A stretch of DNA of 53,464 nucleotides from Roseomonas aerilata DSM 19363 (GTDB lineage Bacteria; Pseudomonadota; Alphaproteobacteria; Acetobacterales; Acetobacteraceae): assembly GCF_000711725.1 (NCBI RefSeq), contig NZ_JONP01000029.1, positions 1 to 53,464 of the forward strand, in the 5' to 3' direction. The first letter of the stretch is position 1. Every line of letters begins with the position of its first letter. The notes beneath the pieces are model-generated. The model was not told the origin of the DNA, did no database searches, and saw only the letters and a list, made by a program, of their open reading frames with translations. The position numbers and the translations under genes were made by a program. Below are positions 41,830 through 50,549 of this stretch, piece after piece.

Positions 41830-43320
41830 GTGCGGATCTTCATTGCGGGGCTTGCTACCGAGACCAACACCTTTTCCCCGATCCCCACGGGATGGTCAGG
41901 CTTCAAGGAGCAGCGAGTCTGGTTCCGCAACGACGGCAGCCGCCAGCCGCCCGTCGCCGGTAACGTGCCGCTGATCACCTGGCGCCGCCTGGCAGAGGCC
42001 GACGGGCACGAAGTCGTCGAGAGCCTCTGCACCTTTGCCCAGCCTGCCGGCACCACCCTACGCCATGTCTACGAAGGCCTTCGGGACATGCTGCTGGACG
42101 ACCTTCGCCGGGCCGGGCCGATCGACGTCGTGTTGCTCTTCATGCACGGCGCCATGGTCGCTCACGGCTACGACGACTGCGAAGGGGACACGCTCGCCCA
42201 TGTTCGTGAGGTGGTCGGCCCTCAGGCGAAGATCGGCATCGAGCTGGATCTGCACTGCCATCTGACGGAGCTGATGCGACGATCCGCGGACGCGATCATC
42301 ACCTACAAGGAGTACCCGCACATCGACATGGCCGAGCGTGCGGCGGAGTTATACGCGCTCTGCACTCGCGCGGCGCGGGGCGAGGTGACCCCGGTCACGG
42401 CCTATCACGACTGCCGCATGATCAGCATGTGGCGGACGCCGCAGGAGCCGATGCGGTCCTTCGTCGAGCGCATGCAACTCCTGGAAGGCAAGGACGGCAT
42501 CCTCTCCATCTCCTTTGGGCACGGCTTTCCCTGGGGCGACGTGGAGGAGGTGGGCGCCAAGATGGTCGTGATCGCCGACGGCGACAGGCTGAAGGCCGAA
42601 GCGCTGGCGAAGCGCCTGGGCGACGAGATCTGGGCGATGCGAGAGGCTACCTCCACCCGGCACGACACGATCGACGAAGGGATCGACCGCTCGCTTTCCG
42701 GTCAGGGAGGGCCGGTGGTCTTAGCGGATGTGGCGGACAACGCCGGTGGCGGCGCACCATCGGACAACACCGCCATTCTTGCTCGGCTGGTGGACCGAGG
42801 CGTGAAGGACGCAGTGATCGGCTGCTTCTGGGATCCGCAAGCGGTCGCCTTCTGCGTCGAGGCGGGCGAGGGCGCGACCTTTCCCCTGCGGATCGGCGGC
42901 AAGTGCGGCCCCTCCTCCGGCGACCCTGTGGACCTGATGGTCACGGTGCGGAGGCTCGATCCCGACTTCACCCAAACGGGGCTGAGCGGCGGCCGCGCAA
43001 GCTTCGGGCCGAGCGCATGGGTTTCCGCCGATGGCATCGACATCGTTCTCGTCAGCAGGCGCCAGCAGACCTTCGCGCCGGACGCCTTCACCGGCCTTGG
43101 CATCTCGTTGGCGGACAAGGCTCTTGTCGTCGTCAAGTCCACCCAGCACTTCCACGCCGCCTTCGCGCCAGTTGCGCGCGAGATCCGCTACGTGGCCGCA
43201 CCCGGTGCCATTCCGCCGGACTATGCGAACATTCCCTTCAGCAAGCGCACCCGCCCGTACTGGCCCCGCGTGACTGACCCTTTCGCGCCGACCAACGCTC
43301 TCCAGGAGCCCGCCGCATGA
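41830..43320 (+). CDS. mlrC: M81-family metallopeptidase (MlrC-like)
   Basis: A 496-residue M81 peptidase. MlrC, the founding member, is a zinc enzyme that finishes breakdown of linearised microcystin. It opens RIFIAGLATETNTFSP, the family start; candidate zinc ligands are Asp and His in GIELDLHCH (near residue 140) and His in KEYPHIDMAE. The GTG at 41830 has GGAGG (41817-41821) eight bases upstream; an ATG at 41800 lacks a site. Most M81 proteins are not microcystin-degrading, so only peptide or amide hydrolysis is claimed. Its last four bases overlap the binding-protein gene, and it heads the operon mlrC-SBP-acylase-COG0523. Confidence 0.85.
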   Translation: MRIFIAGLATETNTFSPIPTGWSGFKEQRVWFRNDGSRQPPVAGNVPLITWRRLAEADGHEVVESLCTFAQPAGTTLRHVYEGLRDMLLDDLRRAGPIDVVLLFMHGAMVAHGYDDCEGDTLAHVREVVGPQAKIGIELDLHCHLTELMRRSADAIITYKEYPHIDMAERAAELYALCTRAARGEVTPVTAYHDCRMISMWRTPQEPMRSFVERMQLLEGKDGILSISFGHGFPWGDVEEVGAKMVVIADGDRLKAEALAKRLGDEIWAMREATSTRHDTIDEGIDRSLSGQGGPVVLADVADNAGGGAPSDNTAILARLVDRGVKDAVIGCFWDPQAVAFCVEAGEGATFPLRIGGKCGPSSGDPVDLMVTVRRLDPDFTQTGLSGGRASFGPSAWVSADGIDIVLVSRRQQTFAPDAFTGLGISLADKALVVVKSTQHFHAAFAPVAREIRYVAAPGAIPPDYANIPFSKRTRPYWPRVTDPFAPTNALQEPAA

Positions 43321-44903
43321 ACGCCCCTACCCGCCGCACGCTCCTCGGTGCAACCGCCGCCACGGCGCTCGTGCCCAATCTGGGCCGCCCGGCGCTGGCG
43401 CAGGGGGCGAAGGTTGTGAGCTTCGTGCCACAATCCGACCTCGCCGCGCTCGATCCGATCTGGACGACGGGCTACGTGGTCCGGAACCACGCCTACATGG
43501 TTTACGACACACTATACAGCATGGATGCCAGGTTTCAGGTGAAGCCCCAGATGGCCGAAGGCCATGAGGTGGCGGATGACGGCCGCAGTTGGACCATCCG
43601 CCTGCGCGATGGCCTGAAGTTCCATGACGGCGAGCCCGTGCGTGCGCGGGACTGCGTCGCGAGCATCCGCCGCTGGGCCGCGCGGGACGGCTTCGGCGCG
43701 ACCCTCATGGCGCAGACGGACGACCTTTCGGCCGTGGACGACCGCACGTTGCGCTTCCGGCTGAAGGCGCCCTTCCCGCTTCTTGCGGAAGCACTGGGCA
43801 AGCTCTCCAGCCCCGTCCCCTTCATCATGCCGGAGCGGCTGGCCCAAACCTCGCCGCAGGAGCAGATCCGGGAAGCCGTGGGCTCCGGCCCCTTCCGCTT
43901 CCTCAGGGATCAATGGGTGGCTGGCAGCCAGGCCGTCTACACGAGGTTCGACGGCTACGTGCCGCGCGCGGAGGCACCGGATGGCGCAGCCGGCGGGAAG
44001 CGCGTCAACGTGGACCGCGTCGAGTGGAAGGTCATCCCCGACAGCTCCACCGCCGTCTCCGCCCTCTCGACCGGGCAGGTGGACTGGATCGAGAATGCTC
44101 CCACGGACCTGCTGCCGATCCTTCGCCGCTCACGCGACATCACCATCACCACGCGCGACCCGCTGGGCGTTTACGTGCTGCTGCGATTCAATCACCTCTT
44201 CCCGCCCTTCGACAACGTGCGTGTGCGTCAGGCCGTGCTGCATGCGGTGAGCCAGCCGGATTACCTCCAGGCCATGGTGGGCGACCCGTCCTTGTTCAGC
44301 GAGTGCAAGGCCTTCTTTCCCTGCGGCACGCCGCTCTCGACCGGCGCTGGCGGAGAGGCGATGGAAGCCAACCTTGCCAAGGCACGTGAGATGCTGAGGG
44401 CCAGCGGCTATGATGGCCGCAAGGTGGTCGTCATCTCCCCTACCGACATGCCCTTCCTGGCACCCATGGGCGACGTCACGGCGGACCTTCTGAAGCGCCT
44501 CGGGATGAACGTGGAACTCGTGACCACCGACTGGGGCACGGTGCTGGCCCGCCGTGCCTCCCAGAAGCCGCCGGAGGAAGGCGGCTGGAACATCTTCCAC
44601 ACGACCGCCGTGGCCCCGGAGTTCATGAGCCCGGCCTCTCACCTCGCGCTGCGCGGGAACGGCAGGGCGGGCTGGGCCGGCTGGTTCACCGACGAGAAGC
44701 TGGAGGCGCTGCGCGCCGACTGGTTCAGCGCGAGGGACGAGGCGGCGCAGAAGGTGGCGGCCGCGGAGATGGAGCGCCAGGCCTTCGCCACTGTGCCGTA
44801 TGTGCCGATCGGGACCATCCAGCAGCCGACCGCCTACCGGAACACTCTTCGGGACGTGCTGCCGGGTACCGCGCCGGTGTTCTGGAACCTGCGGAAGGCC
44901 TGA
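43317..44903 (+). CDS. ABC transporter substrate-binding protein, family 5
   Basis: A 528-residue SBP_bac_5 protein with an export leader (NAPTRRTLLGATAATALVPN; twin-arginine-like RR, cleavage near ALAQG). Conserved pieces are LDPIWTTGYVVRNHAYMVYD, EVADDGRSWTIRLRDGLKFHDGEPV and FDNVRVRQAVLHAV. It overlaps mlrC by four bases and is four bases from the acylase, so it is translated with both enzymes. It should capture the substrate, probably a small peptide or N-acyl amino acid, in the periplasm. No permease lies in the window. It is only distantly similar to the binding protein 34292-35887 and does not share its C-ending codon bias. Confidence 0.92.
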   Translation: MNAPTRRTLLGATAATALVPNLGRPALAQGAKVVSFVPQSDLAALDPIWTTGYVVRNHAYMVYDTLYSMDARFQVKPQMAEGHEVADDGRSWTIRLRDGLKFHDGEPVRARDCVASIRRWAARDGFGATLMAQTDDLSAVDDRTLRFRLKAPFPLLAEALGKLSSPVPFIMPERLAQTSPQEQIREAVGSGPFRFLRDQWVAGSQAVYTRFDGYVPRAEAPDGAAGGKRVNVDRVEWKVIPDSSTAVSALSTGQVDWIENAPTDLLPILRRSRDITITTRDPLGVYVLLRFNHLFPPFDNVRVRQAVLHAVSQPDYLQAMVGDPSLFSECKAFFPCGTPLSTGAGGEAMEANLAKAREMLRASGYDGRKVVVISPTDMPFLAPMGDVTADLLKRLGMNVELVTTDWGTVLARRASQKPPEEGGWNIFHTTAVAPEFMSPASHLALRGNGRAGWAGWFTDEKLEALRADWFSARDEAAQKVAAAEMERQAFATVPYVPIGTIQQPTAYRNTLRDVLPGTAPVFWNLRKA

Positions 44904-44907
44904 TCTC

Positions 44908-46383
44908 ATGCACGACCTCATCATACGTGGCGGACGCCTGCTTGACCCGGAGACGAGCCTGGACTCCACGGGCGATGTCGCCGTCGTTGACGACCGGATC
45001 GTCGCCGTGGGCGTAGTGGAGGGACCGGCGCGGCGTGAGATCGACGCAACCGGGCTCGTCGTTGCGCCGGGCTTCATCGACCTGCACGCCCACGGTCAGT
45101 CCATTCCTGCCGACCGCATGCAGGCGTTCGACGGCGTGACCACGTCGCTGGAGCTGGAGGTCGGCGTGCTGCCGGTCGGGCTCTGGTATGAGCGCCAGGC
45201 GCAGGCAGGTCGCGTACTGAACTATGGTACGGCCGCCGCCTGGGTTTCGGCTCGCATCGCCGCCATGGCGGGCATGGAGCCGGAGCCGGAACTCGGCTTC
45301 ATGGGACGCGCCACCCGCGAGCGCCGCTGGATGGACGATGTGGCAACCGACGGCGAGGTGGCGGAAGTGCTGCGCCGCGTGCGCGAAGGCTTGGACGAGG
45401 GCGGCATCGGTATCGGCCTGCCCAGCGCCTACGCCCCCGGAACGGGCGTGAAGGAGATGTCACTTGTCTGCAGCCTCGCCGCGGAGCGCGGGGTGCCGAC
45501 CTTCACGCACATCGCTTACATGTCGAACGTCGACCCAAAAAGCTCCATCGAGGCCTATACACGCCTCGTCGGCTATGCCGGTTCGACCGGTGCGCACATG
45601 CACATCTGTCACTTCAACAGCACGAGCCTGCTGGATGTGGAGCGTGCGGCGGAGCTGGTGCGGAAGGCGCAGTCCCTCGGCCTGAAGATCACGGTGGAGG
45701 CCTATCCCTACGGGTCTGGTTCCACCGTGCTCGGCGCGGCTTTCTTCACCGATCCCGCCTTTTCCGAACGCACGGGCCGTGACTACGGTTCGGTGCAGAT
45801 GGTCTCAACCGGGCATCGCTTCACCTCACGTGACGAACTTCTGGCAGCGCAGCAGGAAATGCCGGCCTCGCTCGTGCTGTTCCACTTCCTCGACGTGGAG
45901 GTGCAGCCGCGGCACCGGGACCTGTTGGACGTTTCTGTTCTCTACCCCGGTGGTGCCATCGCATCGGACGCCATGCCTTGGACCCTGCCCGACGCCTCCG
46001 TGTACATGGGTGACGAGTGGCCGCTGCCGGCGGAAGCATCCTCCCACCCTCGATCTTCCGGCACCTTCACACGCTTCCTCCGGCAATATGTGCTGAACCG
46101 GAGGACGATGTCGCTGCTGGATGGCATTGCCAAGTGCACGCTGATCCCCGCACGGGTACTCGAGGAAAGCACGCCGCAGATGCGTCGCAAGGGGCGCCTG
46201 CAGCCGGGTTGCGACGCGGATATCGTTGTTTTCCACGCGGAGGCCCTCACCGATCGCGCCGACTTCCGGCACATGAACCTTGTCGCGAAGGGCATGCGCC
46301 ACGTGCTGGTGAACGGCGAGGCGGTCATCATCGACGGAGAACTTGGAACTGCCGCCCGGCCTGGAAAGCCAGTCCGCCGCTGA
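44908..46383 (+). CDS. D-aminoacylase / N-acyl-D-amino-acid deacylase
   Basis: A 491-residue amidohydrolase of the N-acyl-D-amino-acid deacylase family. It starts DLIIRGGRLLDPE and has the metal-binding HxH in PGFIDLHAHGQ (about 52-62), further His in FTHIAYMS and AHMHICHFNS, and the catalytic Asp in AIASDAMPW. It would remove an acyl group to release a free D-amino acid, which the DadA-like enzyme across the intergenic region could oxidise. It starts four bases after the binding protein stop and its TGA overlaps the next ATG by one base. Substrate preference among D-Glu, D-Asp and neutral amino acids cannot be told. Confidence 0.87.
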   Translation: MHDLIIRGGRLLDPETSLDSTGDVAVVDDRIVAVGVVEGPARREIDATGLVVAPGFIDLHAHGQSIPADRMQAFDGVTTSLELEVGVLPVGLWYERQAQAGRVLNYGTAAAWVSARIAAMAGMEPEPELGFMGRATRERRWMDDVATDGEVAEVLRRVREGLDEGGIGIGLPSAYAPGTGVKEMSLVCSLAAERGVPTFTHIAYMSNVDPKSSIEAYTRLVGYAGSTGAHMHICHFNSTSLLDVERAAELVRKAQSLGLKITVEAYPYGSGSTVLGAAFFTDPAFSERTGRDYGSVQMVSTGHRFTSRDELLAAQQEMPASLVLFHFLDVEVQPRHRDLLDVSVLYPGGAIASDAMPWTLPDASVYMGDEWPLPAEASSHPRSSGTFTRFLRQYVLNRRTMSLLDGIAKCTLIPARVLEESTPQMRRKGRLQPGCDADIVVFHAEALTDRADFRHMNLVAKGMRHVLVNGEAVIIDGELGTAARPGKPVRR

Positions 46384-47312
46384 TGGCCGTTCCAGTTCTG
46401 CTTGTCACCGGATTCTTGGGAGCGGGCAAGACAACGGTGATCAACCACCTGCTGACCGCGCCCCATGGCAAACGGCTCGCGGCAGTGGTGAACGACTTCG
46501 GCGCGATCAACATCGACGCGGAGCTGCTGGCCGGAAGCGCCGAGGGAATGGTGGCGCTGCAGAACGGCTGCATCTGCTGCACCCTGCAGGGTGACTTGCT
46601 GCGAACCCTCTCGCTCCTCCTGCGGCGCGATGCGGCGCTGGATGGTATCGTGATCGAGACCAGCGGCATCTCCGACCCCGCCGAGATCGTACGCAGCCTG
46701 CTCGACCCCGTGGTCTGGAGGGAAGCCGCGCTCGACACCGTACTCTGCGTGGCCGACGCGCAGGCGCTCACCGAGCGGCCGCAAACGTTAGAGGACACGC
46801 TGCTGCTCTCCCAGCTCCGGGCGGGCGACGTCATCGCGCTGAACAAGACCGATGCCGTGCCGGCCGAGCAGCTGGCGGGCATCCGCGACCGGCTTGCGGC
46901 TCTGCTCCCGGGCCGAACTGTTCTGGAAGCCCAGTGGGGTGGCGTGCCGGCCAGCCTCTTGTTTTCGGAGGACCTGAACGTCTTCCCGGATCGGGCGATG
47001 CCCACAGCCAGCCGCTTCGCAACTCCAGGCTTTGAAAGCGTCAGCTGGACGGCGGACCGCCCCATCTCGCTGCCGCAGTTCCAGTTTACGATCAGCCGCT
47101 TGGGACCGTTCCTCGTGAGGGCCAAAGGCATCATACACTTCGAAGGTCAGGAGCGTCCGGTGTTGTTCCAGATGGTCGGGCAGCGCGCCACATTCGGTGC
47201 GGCCCCCTCCCCTTTGTTCGACGCACCGGCGGTGCGGCTCGTGTTGATTGCCGAGATTGGACGACTTCAGCCTGAACTTGTGCATGCACTGCTCGATGAA
47301 TGCCGCATCTGA
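46383..47312 (+). CDS. COG0523 (CobW/ZNG-type) GTPase, putative metallochaperone
   Basis: A 309-residue G3E GTPase: P-loop GFLGAGKTT (10-18), ETSGISDPAEI as switch region, NKTD as G4, and the metal-binding GCICCTL (CxCC, about 62-68). The C-terminal CobW_C domain runs from about 220 to 305. No His-rich loop or the CPELVPP-type N-terminal motif of ZNG1 is present. COG0523 proteins deliver zinc, cobalt or iron to specific enzymes. Here it is translationally coupled (TGATG, 46381-46385) to a metal-dependent acylase and lies in one operon with a metal-dependent MlrC-like peptidase, so one of these is its likely client. This is inference from gene context. Confidence 0.9.
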   Translation: MAVPVLLVTGFLGAGKTTVINHLLTAPHGKRLAAVVNDFGAINIDAELLAGSAEGMVALQNGCICCTLQGDLLRTLSLLLRRDAALDGIVIETSGISDPAEIVRSLLDPVVWREAALDTVLCVADAQALTERPQTLEDTLLLSQLRAGDVIALNKTDAVPAEQLAGIRDRLAALLPGRTVLEAQWGGVPASLLFSEDLNVFPDRAMPTASRFATPGFESVSWTADRPISLPQFQFTISRLGPFLVRAKGIIHFEGQERPVLFQMVGQRATFGAAPSPLFDAPAVRLVLIAEIGRLQPELVHALLDECRI

Positions 47313-47613
47313 GGCAGCCGCCATTTGGATCTCCGGGCGGGGAATTCGTACCGCCGCAGCAGACACCGAGGTCGACAGGAAACGTGTGTCCACTAGCTTT
47401 CTGATACTGCTGCCGTCTCCGTCAGGCGGCCAAGCTCGCACCTTTGGTGAACAACTTGCCAGTACCGTCAGCAGGGCAAGTTCCTGCTGCGGCCAGAGCC
47501 CATTTGTTCCACACGCCTGGGAACTCCAGCCTCGTAGAACGCCCCTACCCACCTGCCAGACGAATTTACAAAATCCAAGTTGGTGGCAATACGCTTAACA
47601 TGTCAGCGCTTTC
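47313..47613. other. Intergenic region without recognised gene
   Basis: Convergent gap between the COG0523 gene and the GntR gene. No frame shows a family motif. I see no strong hairpin or insertion sequence end. Confidence 0.4.
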
Positions 47614-48342
47614 CTAAACGTCCCGCTGCCCATCTGTGACGCGCTGACGTGAACGATGCAGATGGTAGCGCATGGCCAGGCCGGCGGCCTCGGCATCACC
47701 CGCCTGAATTGCTTCGGCGATGGCCTCGTGTTCTTCGACCACTCGCCGGGCGCGCTCCTTCGAGCCGGCGCGGGTCAGGCCAAGCGCCACCGTCATGGCA
47801 CTCTGGATTGGATCGCTCAGCATCTCCAGCAACTCGGCGAAAAAGGCGTTGCCGCTGGCCTTCGCAACGGCCCGATGGAAGGCATAGTCGGTGCGGGCCG
47901 GAACCGCCTCACCTGCGAAGCTCGCCCGCAGAGCGGTCAGCGCATCTAAGATGCGCTCCATTTCCTGGGCGCTACGCCGTTGTGCCGCCAGTGAAGCAGC
48001 CTGCCCCTCAAGCCCGATACGCACCTCGAGGCAGCGCAGCATCCCAGCTATGTCCGAGACCTTGACGAGGCGCGTAAGCTGATCGGATGGTCTTTTTTGC
48101 ACGAAGGTGCCCGAACCCTGGCGGGTGATCACCAGCCCGTCGGCATGCAGGCGCATGAGCGCCTCCCGCACCGTTGGGCGCGAGACCGCGAATGCCTGGC
48201 AGATCTGGTTCTCCGAGGGCAGCTTGTCGCCCTCTCGCAAGGCCCCGGAGATGATCTGCTCCAGGATCTGACCATAGAGCTGATCGCCGAGCCTCTCTCG
48301 TTGCCGGCGAACCAGCTTTAACTCGCTCATGATCGTCTCCAT
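47614..48342 (-). CDS. FadR/GntR-family regulator with FCD domain
   Basis: A 242-residue regulator. The winged helix-turn-helix is at about 15-85 (GDQLYGQILEQIISGALREG, then LPSENQICQAFAVSRPTVREALMRLHADGLV). The FCD ligand domain is at about 95-230, with the metal-binding residues in RTDYAFHRAVAKASGN and later His in VVEEHEAI and MRYHLHRS. FCD regulators of uronate genes respond to sugar acids. It is divergent from uronate dehydrogenase, and an elaborate inverted repeat lies between them (48405-48445). It most likely represses that operon in the absence of uronate or a related sugar acid. Confidence 0.92.
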   Translation of the reverse strand: METIMSELKLVRRQRERLGDQLYGQILEQIISGALREGDKLPSENQICQAFAVSRPTVREALMRLHADGLVITRQGSGTFVQKRPSDQLTRLVKVSDIAGMLRCLEVRIGLEGQAASLAAQRRSAQEMERILDALTALRASFAGEAVPARTDYAFHRAVAKASGNAFFAELLEMLSDPIQSAMTVALGLTRAGSKERARRVVEEHEAIAEAIQAGDAEAAGLAMRYHLHRSRQRVTDGQRDV

Positions 48343-48404
48343 CGTTCAACCAGCGATCGTGTTGCGCCGTGCACGCCTGATATTCACCATCCAGCACCAG
48401 TCAT

Positions 48405-48445
48405 CTTGTCAGACATGTTGACAGGCTGTCAGTCTGAATGACAAG
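48405..48445. promoter_or_regulatory. Nested operator between gntR and uronate dehydrogenase
   Basis: CTTGTCA (48405-48411) and TGACAAG (48439-48445) flank a perfect odd palindrome TGACAGGCTGTCA (48419-48431), all centred on 48425. The left arm also contains TGTCAGACA (48407-48415), a palindrome close to the FadR-type TNGTNNNACNA pattern. Probably the binding site of the adjacent GntR regulator. Confidence 0.55.
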
Positions 48446-48587
48446 TTCGCGCCCAGCGGGGAGCATTGTTGCCCCCGCGCCTGCTATCCAGGGGGGAGAC
48501 GATGCCGGACTGCCATGACGCGCCTTGGACGCAAAGCTTGCCAACAGTCCAGCGCGGATTGCCCGGCATGGCGAGTGGGTCTCCCGC

Positions 48588-49403
48588 ATGACGAAGGTCG
48601 CACTCTCTGGTGCCAGCGGGCAGATCGGCCGCTTCCTGCGCACCGCCCTTTCCGAGCGGGGTATCGACCTTCGGTCGGCCGGTGGACGCACTCCCCTCGA
48701 AGCGCTGCGGCACGGCGAGGAAGTGATGCATGGGGATCTGCGCGACTCAGCGGTTGTGGACCGCCTGCTGGAGGGCGTGGACGTGCTGATCCACATGGCC
48801 GGCACGAGCGTCGAGCGCCCCCTGCCTGAGGTCATCGAGAACAACCTCGTCGGCCTCAATGCGGTCTACGAAGGGGCGCGCCGCCACGGCGTCCGACGGA
48901 TCGTCTTCGCCAGCTCCAACCACGCGATCGGCATGCATGAGGCCACGGAGAAACTCGGGCTCGGCTGCGACTTCCGGCCGGATGGCTTCTACGGGTTGAG
49001 CAAGATGTGGGGCGAGGGGCTCGCTCGGCTCTACTGGGACAAGCATGGCATCGAGAGCGTCTGCGTCCGCATCGGCTCCGCCCTGCCGCGCCCGACGGAG
49101 CCGCGCCATCTCAGCACCTGGTTCGGCCTCGACGACCTGCTCCAGTTCACCTTGCGCTGCATCGAAGCTCCTTCCGTCGGCTTCCTGGTTGCTTGGGGAG
49201 TTTCCGCCAACACGCGCAGTTGGTGGACCCCCACCTCCTGCGAGACGCTCGGGTATTACCCCACCCAGAATGCCGAGGATTACGCCGCCGAGATCCTGGC
49301 GAAGCCGAACCCGCTGGACGATTTGGGGCAGCAATTCCAGGGCGGCGGCTTCGTCGGTCTCGACTACACGCCGCCGGAGCGCCGCCGCTCCCTCTCGCGC
49401 TGA
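48588..49403 (+). CDS. udh: Uronate dehydrogenase
   Basis: A 271-residue NAD-dependent epimerase-fold enzyme that fits uronate dehydrogenase, which oxidises glucuronate or galacturonate to the aldarolactone. The NAD loop is GASGQIGR (8-15), FASSNHAIGM (108-117) is the family signature, and the active-site Tyr135 and Lys139 are in YGLSK. LSTWFGLDDLLQ and VAWGVSANTRSWW also match. The length is typical (about 265-275). The ATG at 48588 is used; the upstream 21 in-frame codons have no site. It is followed after 26 bases by a KDG-dehydratase-type gene, together forming the start of an oxidative uronate pathway. Confidence 0.85.
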   Translation: MTKVALSGASGQIGRFLRTALSERGIDLRSAGGRTPLEALRHGEEVMHGDLRDSAVVDRLLEGVDVLIHMAGTSVERPLPEVIENNLVGLNAVYEGARRHGVRRIVFASSNHAIGMHEATEKLGLGCDFRPDGFYGLSKMWGEGLARLYWDKHGIESVCVRIGSALPRPTEPRHLSTWFGLDDLLQFTLRCIEAPSVGFLVAWGVSANTRSWWTPTSCETLGYYPTQNAEDYAAEILAKPNPLDDLGQQFQGGGFVGLDYTPPERRRSLSR

Positions 49404-49429
49404 ACCTTTCGACCATCAAGGAAATGGCC

Positions 49430-50362
49430 ATGCCGCCGCCGAACCCCAACTTTCTCACCGCGCTGCCGGGCATCTCCGGCATCCTGGTCACACCCTTCGA
49501 CAAGGATGACCGGATCGCGCCGGCGCTGCTCCGCCCTGTGATCGATCGCGCCATTGCGGCGGGCGTGCACATCCTGACGGCCAACGGCAACACGGGCGAG
49601 TTCTACGGCCTGACCACCGCCGAGGCGGAGCGGATGGTTCATGCGGCCGCGGAGATGATCGACGGGCGGGTGCCGCTGATCGGCGGTGTCGGGCGCGGCA
49701 TAGGTGATGCCGTGGCGCTCGCACGCGCCTCGCGGGTAGCGGGGGCCGCAGCGCTGATGGTCCACCAGCCGCCCGATCCCTTTGTCGCACCCCGCGGTGT
49801 CATCAGCTATGTGCAGCGCATTGCTGACGCCGCGCAGGGCCTGCCGATCGTACTCTACCTCCGCAATGATGGCATAGGCCTGGAGGCGATCGAGCAGCTC
49901 TGTCGCATCCCCGGGGTGGCCGGGGTGAAGTGGGCCAGCCCGACCCCGCTGCGCCTTGCGGAGGCGATCCGCCGCGCTGACCCCTCGATCGTCTGGGTCG
50001 GTGGCTTGGCCGAGACCTGGGCACCGCCCCTCTGCGCGGTCGGCGCGCGCGGATTCACGTCCGGACTGATCAATGTCTGGCCGGAGCACTCGGTCGCGAT
50101 CCACGCTGCCCTGGCGGCAGGCGACTACGCTCGCGCGAACGAACTGATCGCCGTGATGGGGGCGTTCGAAGAGCTGCGTGCAGAGGAGGGCAACGGCACC
50201 AACGTGACGGTCGTGAAGAGTGCGCTCGCCATGATGGGCAATGACTGCGGCCATGTGCGCCCGCCCGGAGCTTGGCCGCTAACGGAGAGGCAGGCAAAGG
50301 CTCTTCGCCGCCGGCTCGGCGAATGGGGTCTGCTCGCCACGCCGCACGCGGTCACGGGCTGA
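49430..50362 (+). CDS. 5-dehydro-4-deoxyglucarate dehydratase-type (DapA family) aldolase
   Basis: A 310-residue (beta/alpha)8 protein of the DapA family. It has NGNTGEFYGLT (52-62), the conserved Tyr143 in VLYLRN and the Schiff-base Lys167 in VAGVKWAS. The GEFYGLT motif and its place after uronate dehydrogenase suggest 5-dehydro-4-deoxyglucarate dehydratase, giving alpha-ketoglutarate semialdehyde, but related aldolases cannot be excluded. AAGGA lies seven bases before the ATG at 49430, preferred over the one at 49424. No aldarate dehydratase or semialdehyde dehydrogenase gene is in the window, so the pathway must be completed elsewhere. Confidence 0.82.
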   Translation: MPPPNPNFLTALPGISGILVTPFDKDDRIAPALLRPVIDRAIAAGVHILTANGNTGEFYGLTTAEAERMVHAAAEMIDGRVPLIGGVGRGIGDAVALARASRVAGAAALMVHQPPDPFVAPRGVISYVQRIADAAQGLPIVLYLRNDGIGLEAIEQLCRIPGVAGVKWASPTPLRLAEAIRRADPSIVWVGGLAETWAPPLCAVGARGFTSGLINVWPEHSVAIHAALAAGDYARANELIAVMGAFEELRAEEGNGTNVTVVKSALAMMGNDCGHVRPPGAWPLTERQAKALRRRLGEWGLLATPHAVTG

Positions 50363-50379
50363 GGCCCGGCGTCAGAACC

Positions 50380-50402
50380 GGCCGCCGCGCGGCGCGGCGG
50401 CC
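50380..50402 (+). terminator. Hairpin after the aldolase gene
   Basis: GGCCGCCGC (50380-50388) and GCGGCGGCC (50394-50402) form a perfect 9-bp stem with a five-base loop, 18 bases after the aldolase stop. It has no T-run but is well placed as a terminator or attenuator before the Bug gene. Confidence 0.5.
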
Positions 50403-50444
50403 CCTCGTTAGCGCGGCCGACGCCAGGGCGGCTAGGCCGAACGA

Positions 50445-50456
50445 ATACCATGGTAT
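50445..50456. promoter_or_regulatory. Perfect 12-bp palindrome ATACCATGGTAT before the Bug gene
   Basis: This lies about 95 bases before the Bug gene start. The ACC-N2-GGT core is reminiscent of GntR-family sites. It differs from the operator at 48405-48445, so a second regulator may act on the Bug gene. Assignment is tentative. Confidence 0.4.
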
Positions 50457-50549
50457 CGGCCGGGACCGTTCGGCCCTCATCTCGACGCGTCCGGCCGCAT
50501 CGCGTGGCCGGACGATCAGCAAGCGTTCCAAGAACAGGACACAAAGATC

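Noticed and set aside
41830-43320. Microcystin degradation pathway
   Set aside because: The MlrC-like protein stands without mlrA, mlrB or mlrD; most M81 proteins have other substrates, so only the family is claimed.
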